A stretch of DNA of 64,000 nucleotides from positions 107,326,412-107,390,411 of the forward strand of contig CM043963.1 of the NCBI GenBank assembly GCA_014529385.2. Direction: 5' to 3'. The position numbers and the translations under genes were made by a program. Shown in pieces: positions 55,321 to 64,000 of this stretch. This DNA comes from Adiantum capillus-veneris. Lineage: Eukaryota; Streptophyta; Polypodiopsida; Polypodiales; Pteridaceae. The notes under the pieces were generated by a model that worked only from the letters and a program-made list of their open reading frames with translations, ran no database searches and was not told the origin of the DNA. Position 1 is the stretch's first letter; the number at the start of each line of letters is the position of its first letter.

Positions 55321-55617
55321 AGAAGAGAGAATTCTCATTAGTCATGATACCTTTGCATTGTAGCTCTCACATGCAGAGATTGCTTGCTTTTTTCTAAGTT
55401 GGAAATAGAATATTCTAGAAGTAGGCCCGAAATTTTTTAATAAACCCTTAAAAGCCGCTTTTGTTCTTCTGTTTTGTTCAATTGGAGTTGTGTTTGCCTC
55501 AACAATAATGCTGGTAAAGCACTGCACCTGTTGGGAGTTGTCCATCAGGTATAAAACCTCTGTAACTTCCATTGCACAGATGGAAATTGCTTGCATTATG
55601 CCCACACACAGTAGACT
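55145..55617. other. 3' flank of the HATPase gene, source-like copy of the 4.85-6.0 kb duplications
   Basis: It contains two direct copies (55168-55225 and 55232-55290) of CACTAAAGA-CGGC, CATGTGTAT and GTTTACCCTAGCGC. An AG tract follows at 55283-55316, then the segment shared with 5598-5900. There is no ORF. Confidence 0.7.
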
Positions 55618-58600
55618 TCACCAAAATGACAAACTCAGAAAAAGTGTGTAGTATCTGTCTCTAATTGCTAGAGCTTCATCTTCCAACGTGAGACGCAAGT
55701 TGCACGCGCATAACACGTACTGCACTGCATCATCTTCAAAACAAACGCCTGAAGCAAGAAGTAGCAAATCTTGTAGGCCTTCCACCAACAGCACCCTCTC
55801 CCCTCCCACTACTCCCTTGGCCAACTCACTTGCCAGCTCATGTGCCACTTGGGCTTTATTGCACCTACCAGGCATTGCCACATAGATTCCTTTCTCCCAC
55901 CTCACGGGCTTCGCCCTACGAGCTGCATATACCTTCCCACCTACCGAAAGCTTATACTCCACCTCGCCAACCTCATCCACATGCCACACTCCTCAGCTGC
56001 AATATCATCCTTTTCCTGGCTTCTGCAGAAAGCAGGTGTTTTGGGTCAGCTAGGTACCCCAAAATTGCTCTGTACAATCCTCTTCCGATGCTACCCTTCC
56101 GGCACAGATCAGGCAATACATTGCTTCTGCTTGTATTAACAGCTGGCTCTCCCACTAGCACATCAGAAAGCCGCTTCACTCCAAGATCTGAGTAGCATTT
56201 TTTATCCACCCATGGGGTTGCATCTGCGCATCTTGGATACCACGCAAACTTGAGAGAAGGGAAGGCCTGATGAAATGTTTCTGCTAGGATAAGGTTATCG
56301 CCATACAAGACCTCAGAAGGACGAGCTAGCGATAATGCATCAGAACCATCCCCAGATTCTGCAAGCGGTTCACAAGGAATTCGACACTTCTTGAGGAAAG
56401 ACTTCCAGCTTGCCTTCTCTATGAAAGACTCCCAGCCTTTTGCAATAGTACACCAGGTATTCTGGCAATCTGCCTTGCCTACTGTCCCTTTCCTCTCACC
56501 CCAATCTACCCAAAGTTGCCCAAAGTTGACAATGCTTCTCGATACCGGGCGTTGCAGGGACCCCCACATTGTGCTCGAAGAATGTAAGCACCACCTCATC
56601 GGTGTAAAACTTATCCAAAGCACACAATCTGTCATGGAAGAGCCCTCCTTTGTCACTGATAACACACTCATGCGGGCTCTTCCAATTAGAGCATCCCTGT
56701 TGACCATTAGGTACCCAGATTACTGGCATATTCTTGCTTCTCCAACCCATCTAGTTGTTCATACGCAAATTCTTATACCATCTGCTCGCCGTATCAATCG
56801 TTACCTCAAATGCACCTGTTGTAGAGAGCTTTTGCACATGATCAGCAACAGCACGAGCCCCCTCCTCTAATTTGGTCACCACACCCAACTCATTCAGTAT
56901 TGAGCTGAAAGGTCTTAAATCACCATAGAACCTGGCGTCCACAAAAGGTACATCCCTACTTGTAAGTACATTGTTCCATTGCCCCAGATCAAGAAATGAC
57001 ATCGACGGTTTCTGGTCGCCATGCCCCACGGTTTTGACCCAATCACTTTCTTTAAAACTGGCCTTAAGCTTTAAGGGAATATTACTCAATCCTTTCAACC
57101 AAGTTAAGCAAGCCTTGACATCACTTGCTGCTGAACCCCATGGAGAAGGTATGTCGAAAGGGGCATCTGGGGGGTTTGCTATGTCGAGGATGTCAACAGC
57201 CTTTACTGTTTGTCTCAAAAACTGAATGACAAGATCAGCTCCTACCATCCTCCATGAAAGGTGGGAGTTCCAAATACAACTCTGACAGGCAAAGAATGTG
57301 GCGTTTCCATGAATTGTATACAAGGAACCTGGGCCATTTGCAAACAGAGGCTGGCAAAAGGATGCAGCCCTTGAATTTTGAGTAAATATCTCCTGATTGA
57401 TCGACAAGAGGAAGCTCTGACACGAAGATGCTTCCGCACTTGTCCTCAGATAAATAACCATCATGAACTGCATGAAGAATGAAATGCATGATACCAAGGG
57501 CGAGGGATGCATAATCCTTTGGTACCTCCTTGCACAAGGTGACTAGCTTCATAGCATAGCTTTTGACTGAAAGCTGGCTAACCCCAGCAACTCTTTTCAG
57601 CCACTCACACAAAGACAAGAATTTATCTTTGGCTACGCTGTTAGCCATGTCGATTGTGGAACTCGGCATGAAACGCACGCTTACCCAGCGTTGAAAGATC
57701 GGTGTCCACTGGGACAAAATGGGCATATCCTTGTGCTTCTTAGAAATATGAATGGAGACAGCATCTTTATCACATGGTGCCAGCAGGCATACCTCGTTCT
57801 CCTCATCGATGTATTTTACAAGGGGCAAGTCTCCTAGCAACTCAGGTTTTACCAAGTCCTGCGTCGACAGAAGAATGAGAAGCTTCACATATAACACATC
57901 TGGTAAGCTTATCAGCCAATCGGGACTCCTAAGGCACTCCATGTATTCTTCTGCACTGAAATGGTTGACCCGTATCATTGGGAGTACCTTGTCATATTGA
58001 TTTTGCACATCAGCATCCACTATGTAAAGTCTTTGGATGGTTAAAAGCTGTGGAGGCGAAACTTTCATAGCATGCGCTTCCTCAAGCAACAACCTGAACT
58101 TTGGGTCAATAGTCCTGGCCTGACAAGGCTGATAAAGAAACCAAGAGTGCGGGTCCGAATTTGCACATGCAGGAAACTGTTGCCCAACATTTTTTTCACA
58201 TAGAATGCTACTTTGAACCCTAATCTGTTGAAGGATAGCTTCTTGAACAAGAATAAGCTCCCGTACATTCAGATGAGCAAGCGGAATTTAATGATACACA
58301 TCCTGGAGGCTAGTAGCCGCTGAACTGAGCTCTGAAGACCTCAGAAAAAACATGAATGCTGATATGAATGCCTGTGGAATACAGCAAAGTATGCCCCCGT
58401 TCCAGCGGCTGTCGAAACGTATAGCGTCTTTAGAAGAAACAAGAATTTATGATAAACAGCAAACCAGTGGCAACCTTCATGGGCAAGAAGGCATATAGGT
58501 TAGGCTCAGAACTGTCATCAGCTCTCCACTCCAAAGGAAAGGCAAGGGTGATCGTCCAAGAGTGAATATCTTGCCGATCATCCACCTCATGGTCAATCTC

Positions 58601-60106
58601 TGCAGGAAACTCTTGCTGCCAGACATGGAAGGTTGCTTCTGTGGCTGGAGAAGCCAAGCGGACCATAAAATAGCTACAGTTATTGGGCACCATGCGACTA
58701 ATTTCTCGAGAGGGAGAGATTCTATATCGCTGTACTGACATACAGTTGCGCTCATTTGAAGTCTCTGCTGAGCCTCTTCGCCTCAACTGCCGTGCAGAAA
58801 GCCTGTCTATTTTGTTTAAGAAAAGCACAAGCTGGGGTAAAAGTTGGAAGACCTGCACGCTGCTCCTGCATGACCTGCACTTTATCCTGTCGAATGGGCA
58901 GTACAATGATGGTATAGGGAAGCTTTTCTTTGGTGATCCCCAAGCAACTTGAAAGGTCAGTATCTGTGGGTTGCTCTGCCCATTTGGGCACAATAAATCC
59001 AAGATCTGTGTCATCTGTAGGGCAATCATTAAAGCGAATTCGATATCCGTTGCTGATTACAATGGGATGCTGGGTCACTAAAAACGCACTTTTGAAGCCA
59101 ATACCTGAAACAACAGAAGAGAAATTCAATTGGGATATGATATGCTTCCAAACCTGTCTTTCTGAAAGTCCCCCGAGGTGTAGCCAAGGGACAATCTTAT
59201 CCATTTTCCAACCCCTGACCTAAGCCTAGCACCCAAATACAATACTCTACAGAGGTGAAAAGCCTGGTTGCAGGAATTCCAAAAAGCAGACCGCATACTT
59301 TTGTGCATCCGTAAGAAAGACAAGAGTAAGCTCACTCTACACTTCACAGTTTAAGAGTGACAAATGCACTCACCTTTTTCACCAATATAACCACGATCCC
59401 GCCTACCCCGCTTGGTAGACAGCCCGATACTGCACAGAGACTCTATATTGGCTCTGGAAAAGCCAATCTCATTATTCAACACCAGCAAAGTCCACTCCAC
59501 TCCAACCCCTGCGATGTCCTCCTCCTCTAGTACAAACTCCAGCCCTGGTACCTCCCCTTCTGTATAATCATTGTCATCCGCATTCTGTCAAAAAAAAAAA
59601 AAAAAAAGACATCAAAGCATGATTTATCTTGTTTAAAATTTTGGCATGCTTAGATCACAAGAATTTTTCTCATGTAGGAAAACGGAGTCCTTTTCAGTGT
59701 TTTTCATACAATGCATAACATCATGAGCTTCTGTTCGGGAGGCATCGCATACCTAGCTAGGTACGACTGGGAGCAGGGGAACCCCGCCCCCCCCCACAGG
59801 GCCGGCGGTCCCCTGCCCCCAATCGTACCTAGCTAGGTATGCGGTGCCTCCCTCACAAAAGCTCATGATGTTTAGGTAAGTCGCAATGTGGGAATTATTT
59901 GTCCAAAACTTCTTGTGGATGTGATCCGTATGAGCATGTACCTGCACAAGCTCCATGATAAAATGGAGATCTTTCTGATAGACACCAGCAGCGAGCTGGA
60001 GAATCGCCCCATGGGTGTCAATAGCTAAAGGATTCTTCCTGGCGGTGCCGACACCAAACTTGGTGACCCTTATTCTCTCCACGACTCCTTTGGGGTCTTC
60101 CATCAA
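55618..60106 (-). pseudogene. NO VEIN/sacsin-like HATPase protein gene, disrupted
   Basis: Exon 1 is 60106-59942 (MMEDPKGVVERIRVTKFGVG to DLHFIMELVQ), with donor GTACATG. Exon 2 is 59584-59374, starting NADDN and ending YIGEK. Exon 3 starts at 59104 with GIGFKSAF. These are the N, G1 and G2 boxes of a GHKL ATPase in the arrangement of plant NO VEIN-like proteins. Downstream come LGFIVPKWAEQPTD, LPQLVLFLNKIDRLS, AIRFDSRWNGGILCCIPQAF, LLLEEAHAMKVSPPQLLTIQ, VDARFYGDLRPFSSILNELG and the C-terminal VEYKLSVGGKVYAARRAKPV. Disruptions are a frameshift near 58865, a small deletion near 58448, a TAA at 58290-58288, and shifts near 57248, 56510 and 55985. Family knowledge (Arabidopsis NO VEIN) suggests a nuclear developmental role; this copy cannot make a full product unless the sequence is faulty. 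Confidence 0.8.
59719..59870. repeat. Foldback (MITE-like) element in intron 1 of the HATPase gene
   Basis: A 152-bp inverted repeat starts CATCATGAGCTT and ends AAGCTCATGATG. Its arms contain GGGAGGCATCGCATACCTAG and the matching inverse, plus palindromic CCTAGCTAGG. The loop is GC-rich (CCCCGCCCCCCCCCACAGGG). No coding capacity. Confidence 0.8.
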
Positions 60107-60158
60107 AACAGAACATCCAAGGAAAGTGCAACTCTAGCTAAGACGGACATACACAGCA

Positions 60159-60159
60159 C

Positions 60160-60243
<84 letters not shown>
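60159..60243. repeat. (CT)n-TGCCCC-(AG)n perfect hairpin upstream of the HATPase gene
   Basis: A CT run (~60166-60200) and an AG run (~60206-60243) form complementary arms of ~38 bp with a six-base loop. It lies ~55 bp upstream of the start codon on the minus strand, so in the leader or core promoter. Confidence 0.9.
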
Positions 60244-60247
<4 letters not shown>

Positions 60248-60302
60248 GGAGATAACAATGTGATGACGCAATCCTCTTCATTTTGACCTTTTATTTCGGC
60301 TT

Positions 60303-61219
60303 TCAAATCCTTGACCTTCTAAATTCTAAGGGTCGTCCCTTCAATTCTTGGTGTATAGCACATCTAGACATGCTAGTCTTTTCAACAGGAATGCAATAAT
60401 AAATTACCGCCGGACAAGTTCCAATGCACTCAGGCATTTGACGACAATGAACACAAACTAATTTTCCATTATCTGCATCCAAAATACCCTTTCTAAGAGC
60501 ACGTGATATTCTCCCCCGCCATTGAGACTCATTGTATGTCTTTCTATGCTGAAAATAAGGACAATTAACATTCGGGCATCGCAAATGGCCACTACAACGA
60601 CTAAAGCGAACCATCCCCTTCAACAAATCACTATTACATGTTACATATTCTGTCCAAGCATGCCCATCATATCTCTGCTCCATTCCATACATGGCTGATA
60701 ACTGTTTTTGTTGTGGGAGTTCATAAGCAATGTAGCCATCATATAATGTTGGCATTTCCAAAACACCTCTCAACCTTTTGTACAGATGACAGTGCAACAT
60801 TTAGATTAGTCTGCAACGGAAGTGCATGAATGACAGCAAGCACACTTCTAATACTTGAATGGCTTGCATGCATATTTCCGTCATCAACAATGATTGGTGA
60901 CAACTTTGAACCTGCGGAAGGAGAAGCTTGATGACTATCGACTTGAATCTTGTAGAATTGTGGTAGCTCATGGTCTAGCGTGTAGATCAACTCGTTTGCT
61001 TCATTATAGTCACGTTCAAGCTTAGTATGTTCACCAAGCAATCTCAATGGCCGTAGAGAGAAACCAGAGTCTCCCATTTCAAAATGATCTTTCAAGGTTT
61101 GCGCTCTGATGGTTTGATATCGACTGTCGAAGACAAGAACTAACTTTTGTCCCACGGAAGGGCCGAGGATGGTGATATGACGACTCGTTTCCTCATACCT
61201 ATTTCTTGCAAAGAAAGCT
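60303..61219 (-). pseudogene. Fragment of a second MULE C-family transposase (N-terminal zinc region)
   Basis: The exon begins after a CAG acceptor at about 61220 (AFFARNRYEETSRHITILGP). It contains ELIYTLDHELPQFYKIQVDS. After a frame change near 60790 it reads MPTLYDGYIAYELPQQKQLS, GMEQRYDGHAWTEYVTCNSD, CSGHLRCPNVNC, CVHCRQMPECIGTCPAVIYY and AIHQE. Each block matches MULE C 48640-47850 in the same order. The copy ends at 60303 before the catalytic core. It lies ~200 bp upstream of the HATPase gene, in the same orientation. Divergence from MULE C is large, so it represents a distinct family member. Confidence 0.75.
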
Positions 61220-61319
61220 GCAACACAAAAAACGAGAGCAAATCTTTTTAACAAATAAGGACTATTCTTGAAAAGGACAACCTAACAGAACGTGCAGGAG
61301 CAAGCTGACAAGGGATTTT

Positions 61320-61340
61320 TTTAATGTGAAGAAGTAATTA

Positions 61341-61418
<78 letters not shown>

Positions 61419-61500
61419 AACAGGTACTCAGTTCAACTCTCCTCGTCAGCTAGATCTTTAAGATTTCTTGGGATAGTTTGAATGCAAAGTAAAGTAATTA

Positions 61501-61574
<74 letters not shown>

Positions 61575-61625
61575 AAGAGGTATTGAGTTCAACTCTCCTC
61601 ATCGGCTAGATCTTTAAGATCTCTT
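61320..61625. repeat. Tandem duplication of a ~160-bp unit, each with a (CT)n tract
   Basis: Both units read AGTAATTAAG-TCTCT..., a CT tract (61342-61413; 61505-61570), then CTGAATAA-AGGTA, GTTCAACTCTCCTC and GCTAGATCTTTAAGAT. The sequence between the HATPase/MULE fragment and 62.1 kb is otherwise anonymous. Confidence 0.9.
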
Positions 61626-61748
61626 ATTCTTCGTCTTATTCTCTCTCTTCTTGTGCCCCTCACAATTGGAGATATTTTGGGAGTTTTTAAAAATTTTAAC
61701 CCTTAGGTTATTATTCAACAGAACGATTTTGCTCAGACAGAGAGTAGC

Positions 61749-61749
<1 letters not shown>

Positions 61750-61801
<52 letters not shown>
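61750..61801. repeat. (AG)n microsatellite
   Basis: ~26 AG units; unassigned sequence follows to about 62090. Confidence 0.95.
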
Positions 61802-61804
<3 letters not shown>

Positions 61805-62109
61805 GCCTGGCTCCTGCTCTACCCGCTCAATGCGAGCCACATCTGTCGTGGCTCGGCATCGACACGCGCCGCTGTTCAGCATCGAGACAACACGTTGCCC
61901 GAAATGCCTCCCAAACGGTCAGTAGCATTGCTCCCTGTGATACTCCTCAAATTTTTAGTTTTGGAAAGGCTCATCTACAAAACCATCTATGAAAATAAAC
62001 ACTAAATTCATTAACATTCCAATAGAAGATGTTACCATATACATTTGATAGTGATGTGTGTGAACACACTTAGGACCATCAAGGCATTCTTTTCCTCACT
62101 AGGAGGTTT

Positions 62110-62304
62110 TTTTTCCTGTGCATTGTATATACACCCACCACTCTAGGGATTGTATATACGCCCACCACTCTAGGGCTATCTTATCTTTCCATTGCACATT
62201 AAGTAATACACTCTCTGTTGTGTTTCTTGAGCTTCCTTCTTCTTCTCCAAGCTGTGTGTGTTTTCCTGCAATCCTAATTCCAACAATCGGCGTCAAAGCA
62301 GGTT
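62110..62304 (+). repeat. Partial copia-type LTR and degraded primer site
   Basis: It contains a 29-bp direct repeat (TTGTATATACACCCACCACT and TTGTATATACGCCCACCACT, both followed by CTAGGG). It ends TTCCAACA at ~62287. This is followed by ATCGGCGTCAAAGC, which keeps most positions of the initiator tRNA-Met primer site. The left boundary is not defined. Confidence 0.5.
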
Positions 62305-62653
62305 GCGTCCTCTCAGGCCTAGTCGCCAACATCTCCAGCACATGCTTGCTCAATTTCTTCAATTTCTGTGAGCTTTGACGAGTGTCAGCAGGTCGACAAA
62401 TACTTTGAGCAAGCTCGTAAAGCTTAGTCTGCTCATATTTTTTATTCGAGCTCATTTTGACCTCCGTTTCCACTACAGGCGGTATTGCACAGGCTATTTT
62501 GTCATTTTGTGCAAAACTTTTGTCAGTGCCGTTTTTTGCATAACAGGTCCCTTATAGTCTACGATGGTTTGTGCTATAATATAGCACGTGTTGTTCCCGC
62601 TTTGTTTCTCCTCTTTTCGGGCAGTTTTCACATCATGTGTAGCATTCGCCCCC

Positions 62654-63040
62654 ATGGCTGACAACAACACAAATGTATTCAAGATGTTTGCTGTTAAGGA
62701 CAGATTGGATGAGGACAATTACCCTATGTGGGCTTACATGATGCAACATGTACTTGTGTCAAAGGGCATTTGGAACATTGTGCAAGGCATTGATGTGCAT
62801 CCTGGTTCTGAGGATGTAGGCGATATTGAGGATGTTGCAGGTTTTGGTGGTAGAATTGTTGATGCCAGAGTTGTTTTGCCTACGACTGAGCAATCTTGTT
62901 GCGGTGTAAAAGATGCACAAGCTCATGCATTGATTGTGTTGTCTGTGAAGCGCACTTTTACTCCTCACATTCATTCAACGAAATATGTGTTAGAGCCTAA
63001 TCTGTCAAGACATTCAGGGCATTATCTTTTTCAACTGTAA
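62654..63040 (+). pseudogene. Copia Gag fragment
   Basis: MADNNTNVFKMFAVKDRLDE begins at 62654, then NYPMWAYMMQHVLVSKGIWN and VKDAQAHALIVLSVKRTFTP followed by HIHS. These match the Gag of Copia-2 (NYSLWSFMAKNVLVGKGLW; KDAQAMAVIALTIKRTITPHI). After HIHSTK the similarity stops and the frame ends at 63040. Together with the LTR-like end and primer site upstream this is a 5' fragment of a copia element of the same lineage. No pol follows. Confidence 0.75.
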
Positions 63041-64000
63041 TTAAGATCTTGACTTTTAAACCTTAGGAACATCTTTACACAAGTACTTATATTTTGGGTA
63101 GTTATATGAATACGGGGAATGTCTCATGGCAAGAGGCAGTTTTTGGGATGCACCTGTCGATGCAGTTCACTATCTCCTGACTCTGTATTGCTGTTTTGTT
63201 CGGATGTTTGATGATGATTATGAATACACAGTGATGGCAATACCTTTTCCTCTCTATTATGGTGTTTCTTGTTAATTTACTTTGCAGTTCTGTGTGTCAA
63301 TGATCAGTTTACTGTACTTGCTTTCTTGTAAATTGCATGTTTTTGCATTGAATACCTGTTAGGACTGTATGCCCCTAACATTTGGCAATCCTGCGTTTGG
63401 TTTGAATTCAGCTTGAACCGTTGGAGAGGGGGAATAGGGAACACACCCTACACACACGCAACTGCCCCTATATAGCTCAGGGTATTCATAGCACCCCTGT
63501 CCTCTCAAAAACACCTTCAAAAAAGACGATTCACACTAGCAGGGCCTCGCCTGCACTTCGCCCAACGCGCACACTCTTTGCACAATCCTCAGACAGCTAC
63601 CACACCGATCTTGCCCGCTTCTCGCACTTCCACACCTCGACACCTCTCTCTCTTTCTCTCTCACACAAACAGGGGGCCCAGGGGGAGTACACGCTCACAC
63701 ACACCGGCACCACACACCCTGGAGACGAGCAAAGAAGAAAGGGGGGAAGGGGGAGAGACGACGCCAAAACCAACAATGAAAGCTTCTCCTTCAAAACAAA
63801 AACACCTGTACAAAATCCATATGGCATGATCTTGGTCGCAACAAGTCCATCACCTGCTTCATACAGAGGGGCACACACGTCCCTTCAAACTCGACTCCGT
63901 CGATACACACCTCGCCAAAAAATCCCTCATTGGCTTCGCTCGCATAGCAGCTCTTTCTCTTGGTAGCCCTCGCTGGCTCCCTTTATTGCAGAGCACTCGC
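63041..64000. other. Unassigned right-hand sequence
   Basis: One plus-strand open frame (63421-63966) exists, but its composition is low-complexity (Ser/Thr/His/Arg-rich), with a CTCTCT/CACACA core. It matches no family I know and is not supported as a gene. A short inverted repeat TGTTAGG...CCTAACA lies at 63358-63381. Nothing else was recognised. Confidence 0.35.

Noticed and set aside
55155-55397. ORF with HVYVQKVYPSAKRE repeats
   Set aside because: It comes from a short direct duplication and an AG tract in the 3' flank of the HATPase gene; not conserved as coding in the paralogous copies at 5 kb.
63421-63966. 182-codon plus-strand ORF near the right edge
   Set aside because: Low-complexity Ser/Thr/Arg/His composition with CT and CA runs, no recognisable motif, no flanking gene signals.

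Overview
This is a land-plant nuclear window made almost entirely of transposable elements. It has Ty1/copia and Ty3/gypsy chromovirus elements, DNA transposons, many CA/AT/AG dinucleotide tracts and one decayed host-type gene. The families and the dense dinucleotide repeats would fit a large-genome non-seed plant such as a fern, but that placement is inference. No rRNA, tRNA, CRISPR or prokaryotic feature was seen.

Layout, left to right. 1-2183: the 5' end of a minus-strand gypsy-type element (gag, leader, tRNA-Asp-type primer site, LTR) sitting inside a copia element (2184-4451), which itself sits in a CACTA TNP2 transposase remnant (to 4848). 4849-6003: degenerate copies of the 3' flank of the gene at 55.6-60.1 kb. 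6341-41339: a chromovirus array, LTR-internal-LTR-internal-LTR. Its first LTR is split by DNA transposon A (6511-28197). A is split by a young copia element (8346-13481, TSD TTTTG) and by a second, related DNA transposon B (15917-25460). 41340-44620: anonymous sequence and a hAT relic. 44621-55135: a 10.5-kb Mutator-like element (MULE C) with terminal inverted repeats and a 9-bp target duplication. 55618-60106: a minus-strand NO VEIN/sacsin-like HATPase gene with several disruptions. 60303-61219: a fragment of a second transposon of the MULE C family. 62.1-63.0 kb: a copia 5' fragment.

Two cargo systems stand out. Elements A and B (ends CATTAGG..., ~20-28 bp inverted repeats) carry on the minus strand a transposase-like gene and, downstream of it, a histone H3-like gene. 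In B this is 300 codons in a single frame. It begins MARTKQTA, has a very long basic tail, and ends in a complete histone fold. It is interrupted only by two TAA codons. In A the H3 gene is cut in two by the insertion of B, and its in-frame stops look like C-to-T changes. Both elements also carry unrecognised plus-strand genes, converging on the H3 gene across large hairpins.

MULE C has a minus-strand transposase with an N-terminal zinc-binding region, a MULE-like catalytic core and a SWIM-type C-terminus. Divergent from it is a multi-exon plus-strand gene that reads as a ParB-like domain followed by a beta-class N4/N6 DNA methyltransferase domain. The intergenic space between the two genes is remarkable: poly-G runs, about ten CACGTG palindromes and long alternating CA/TG. 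All domain calls come from reading motifs in the translations, with no database search.
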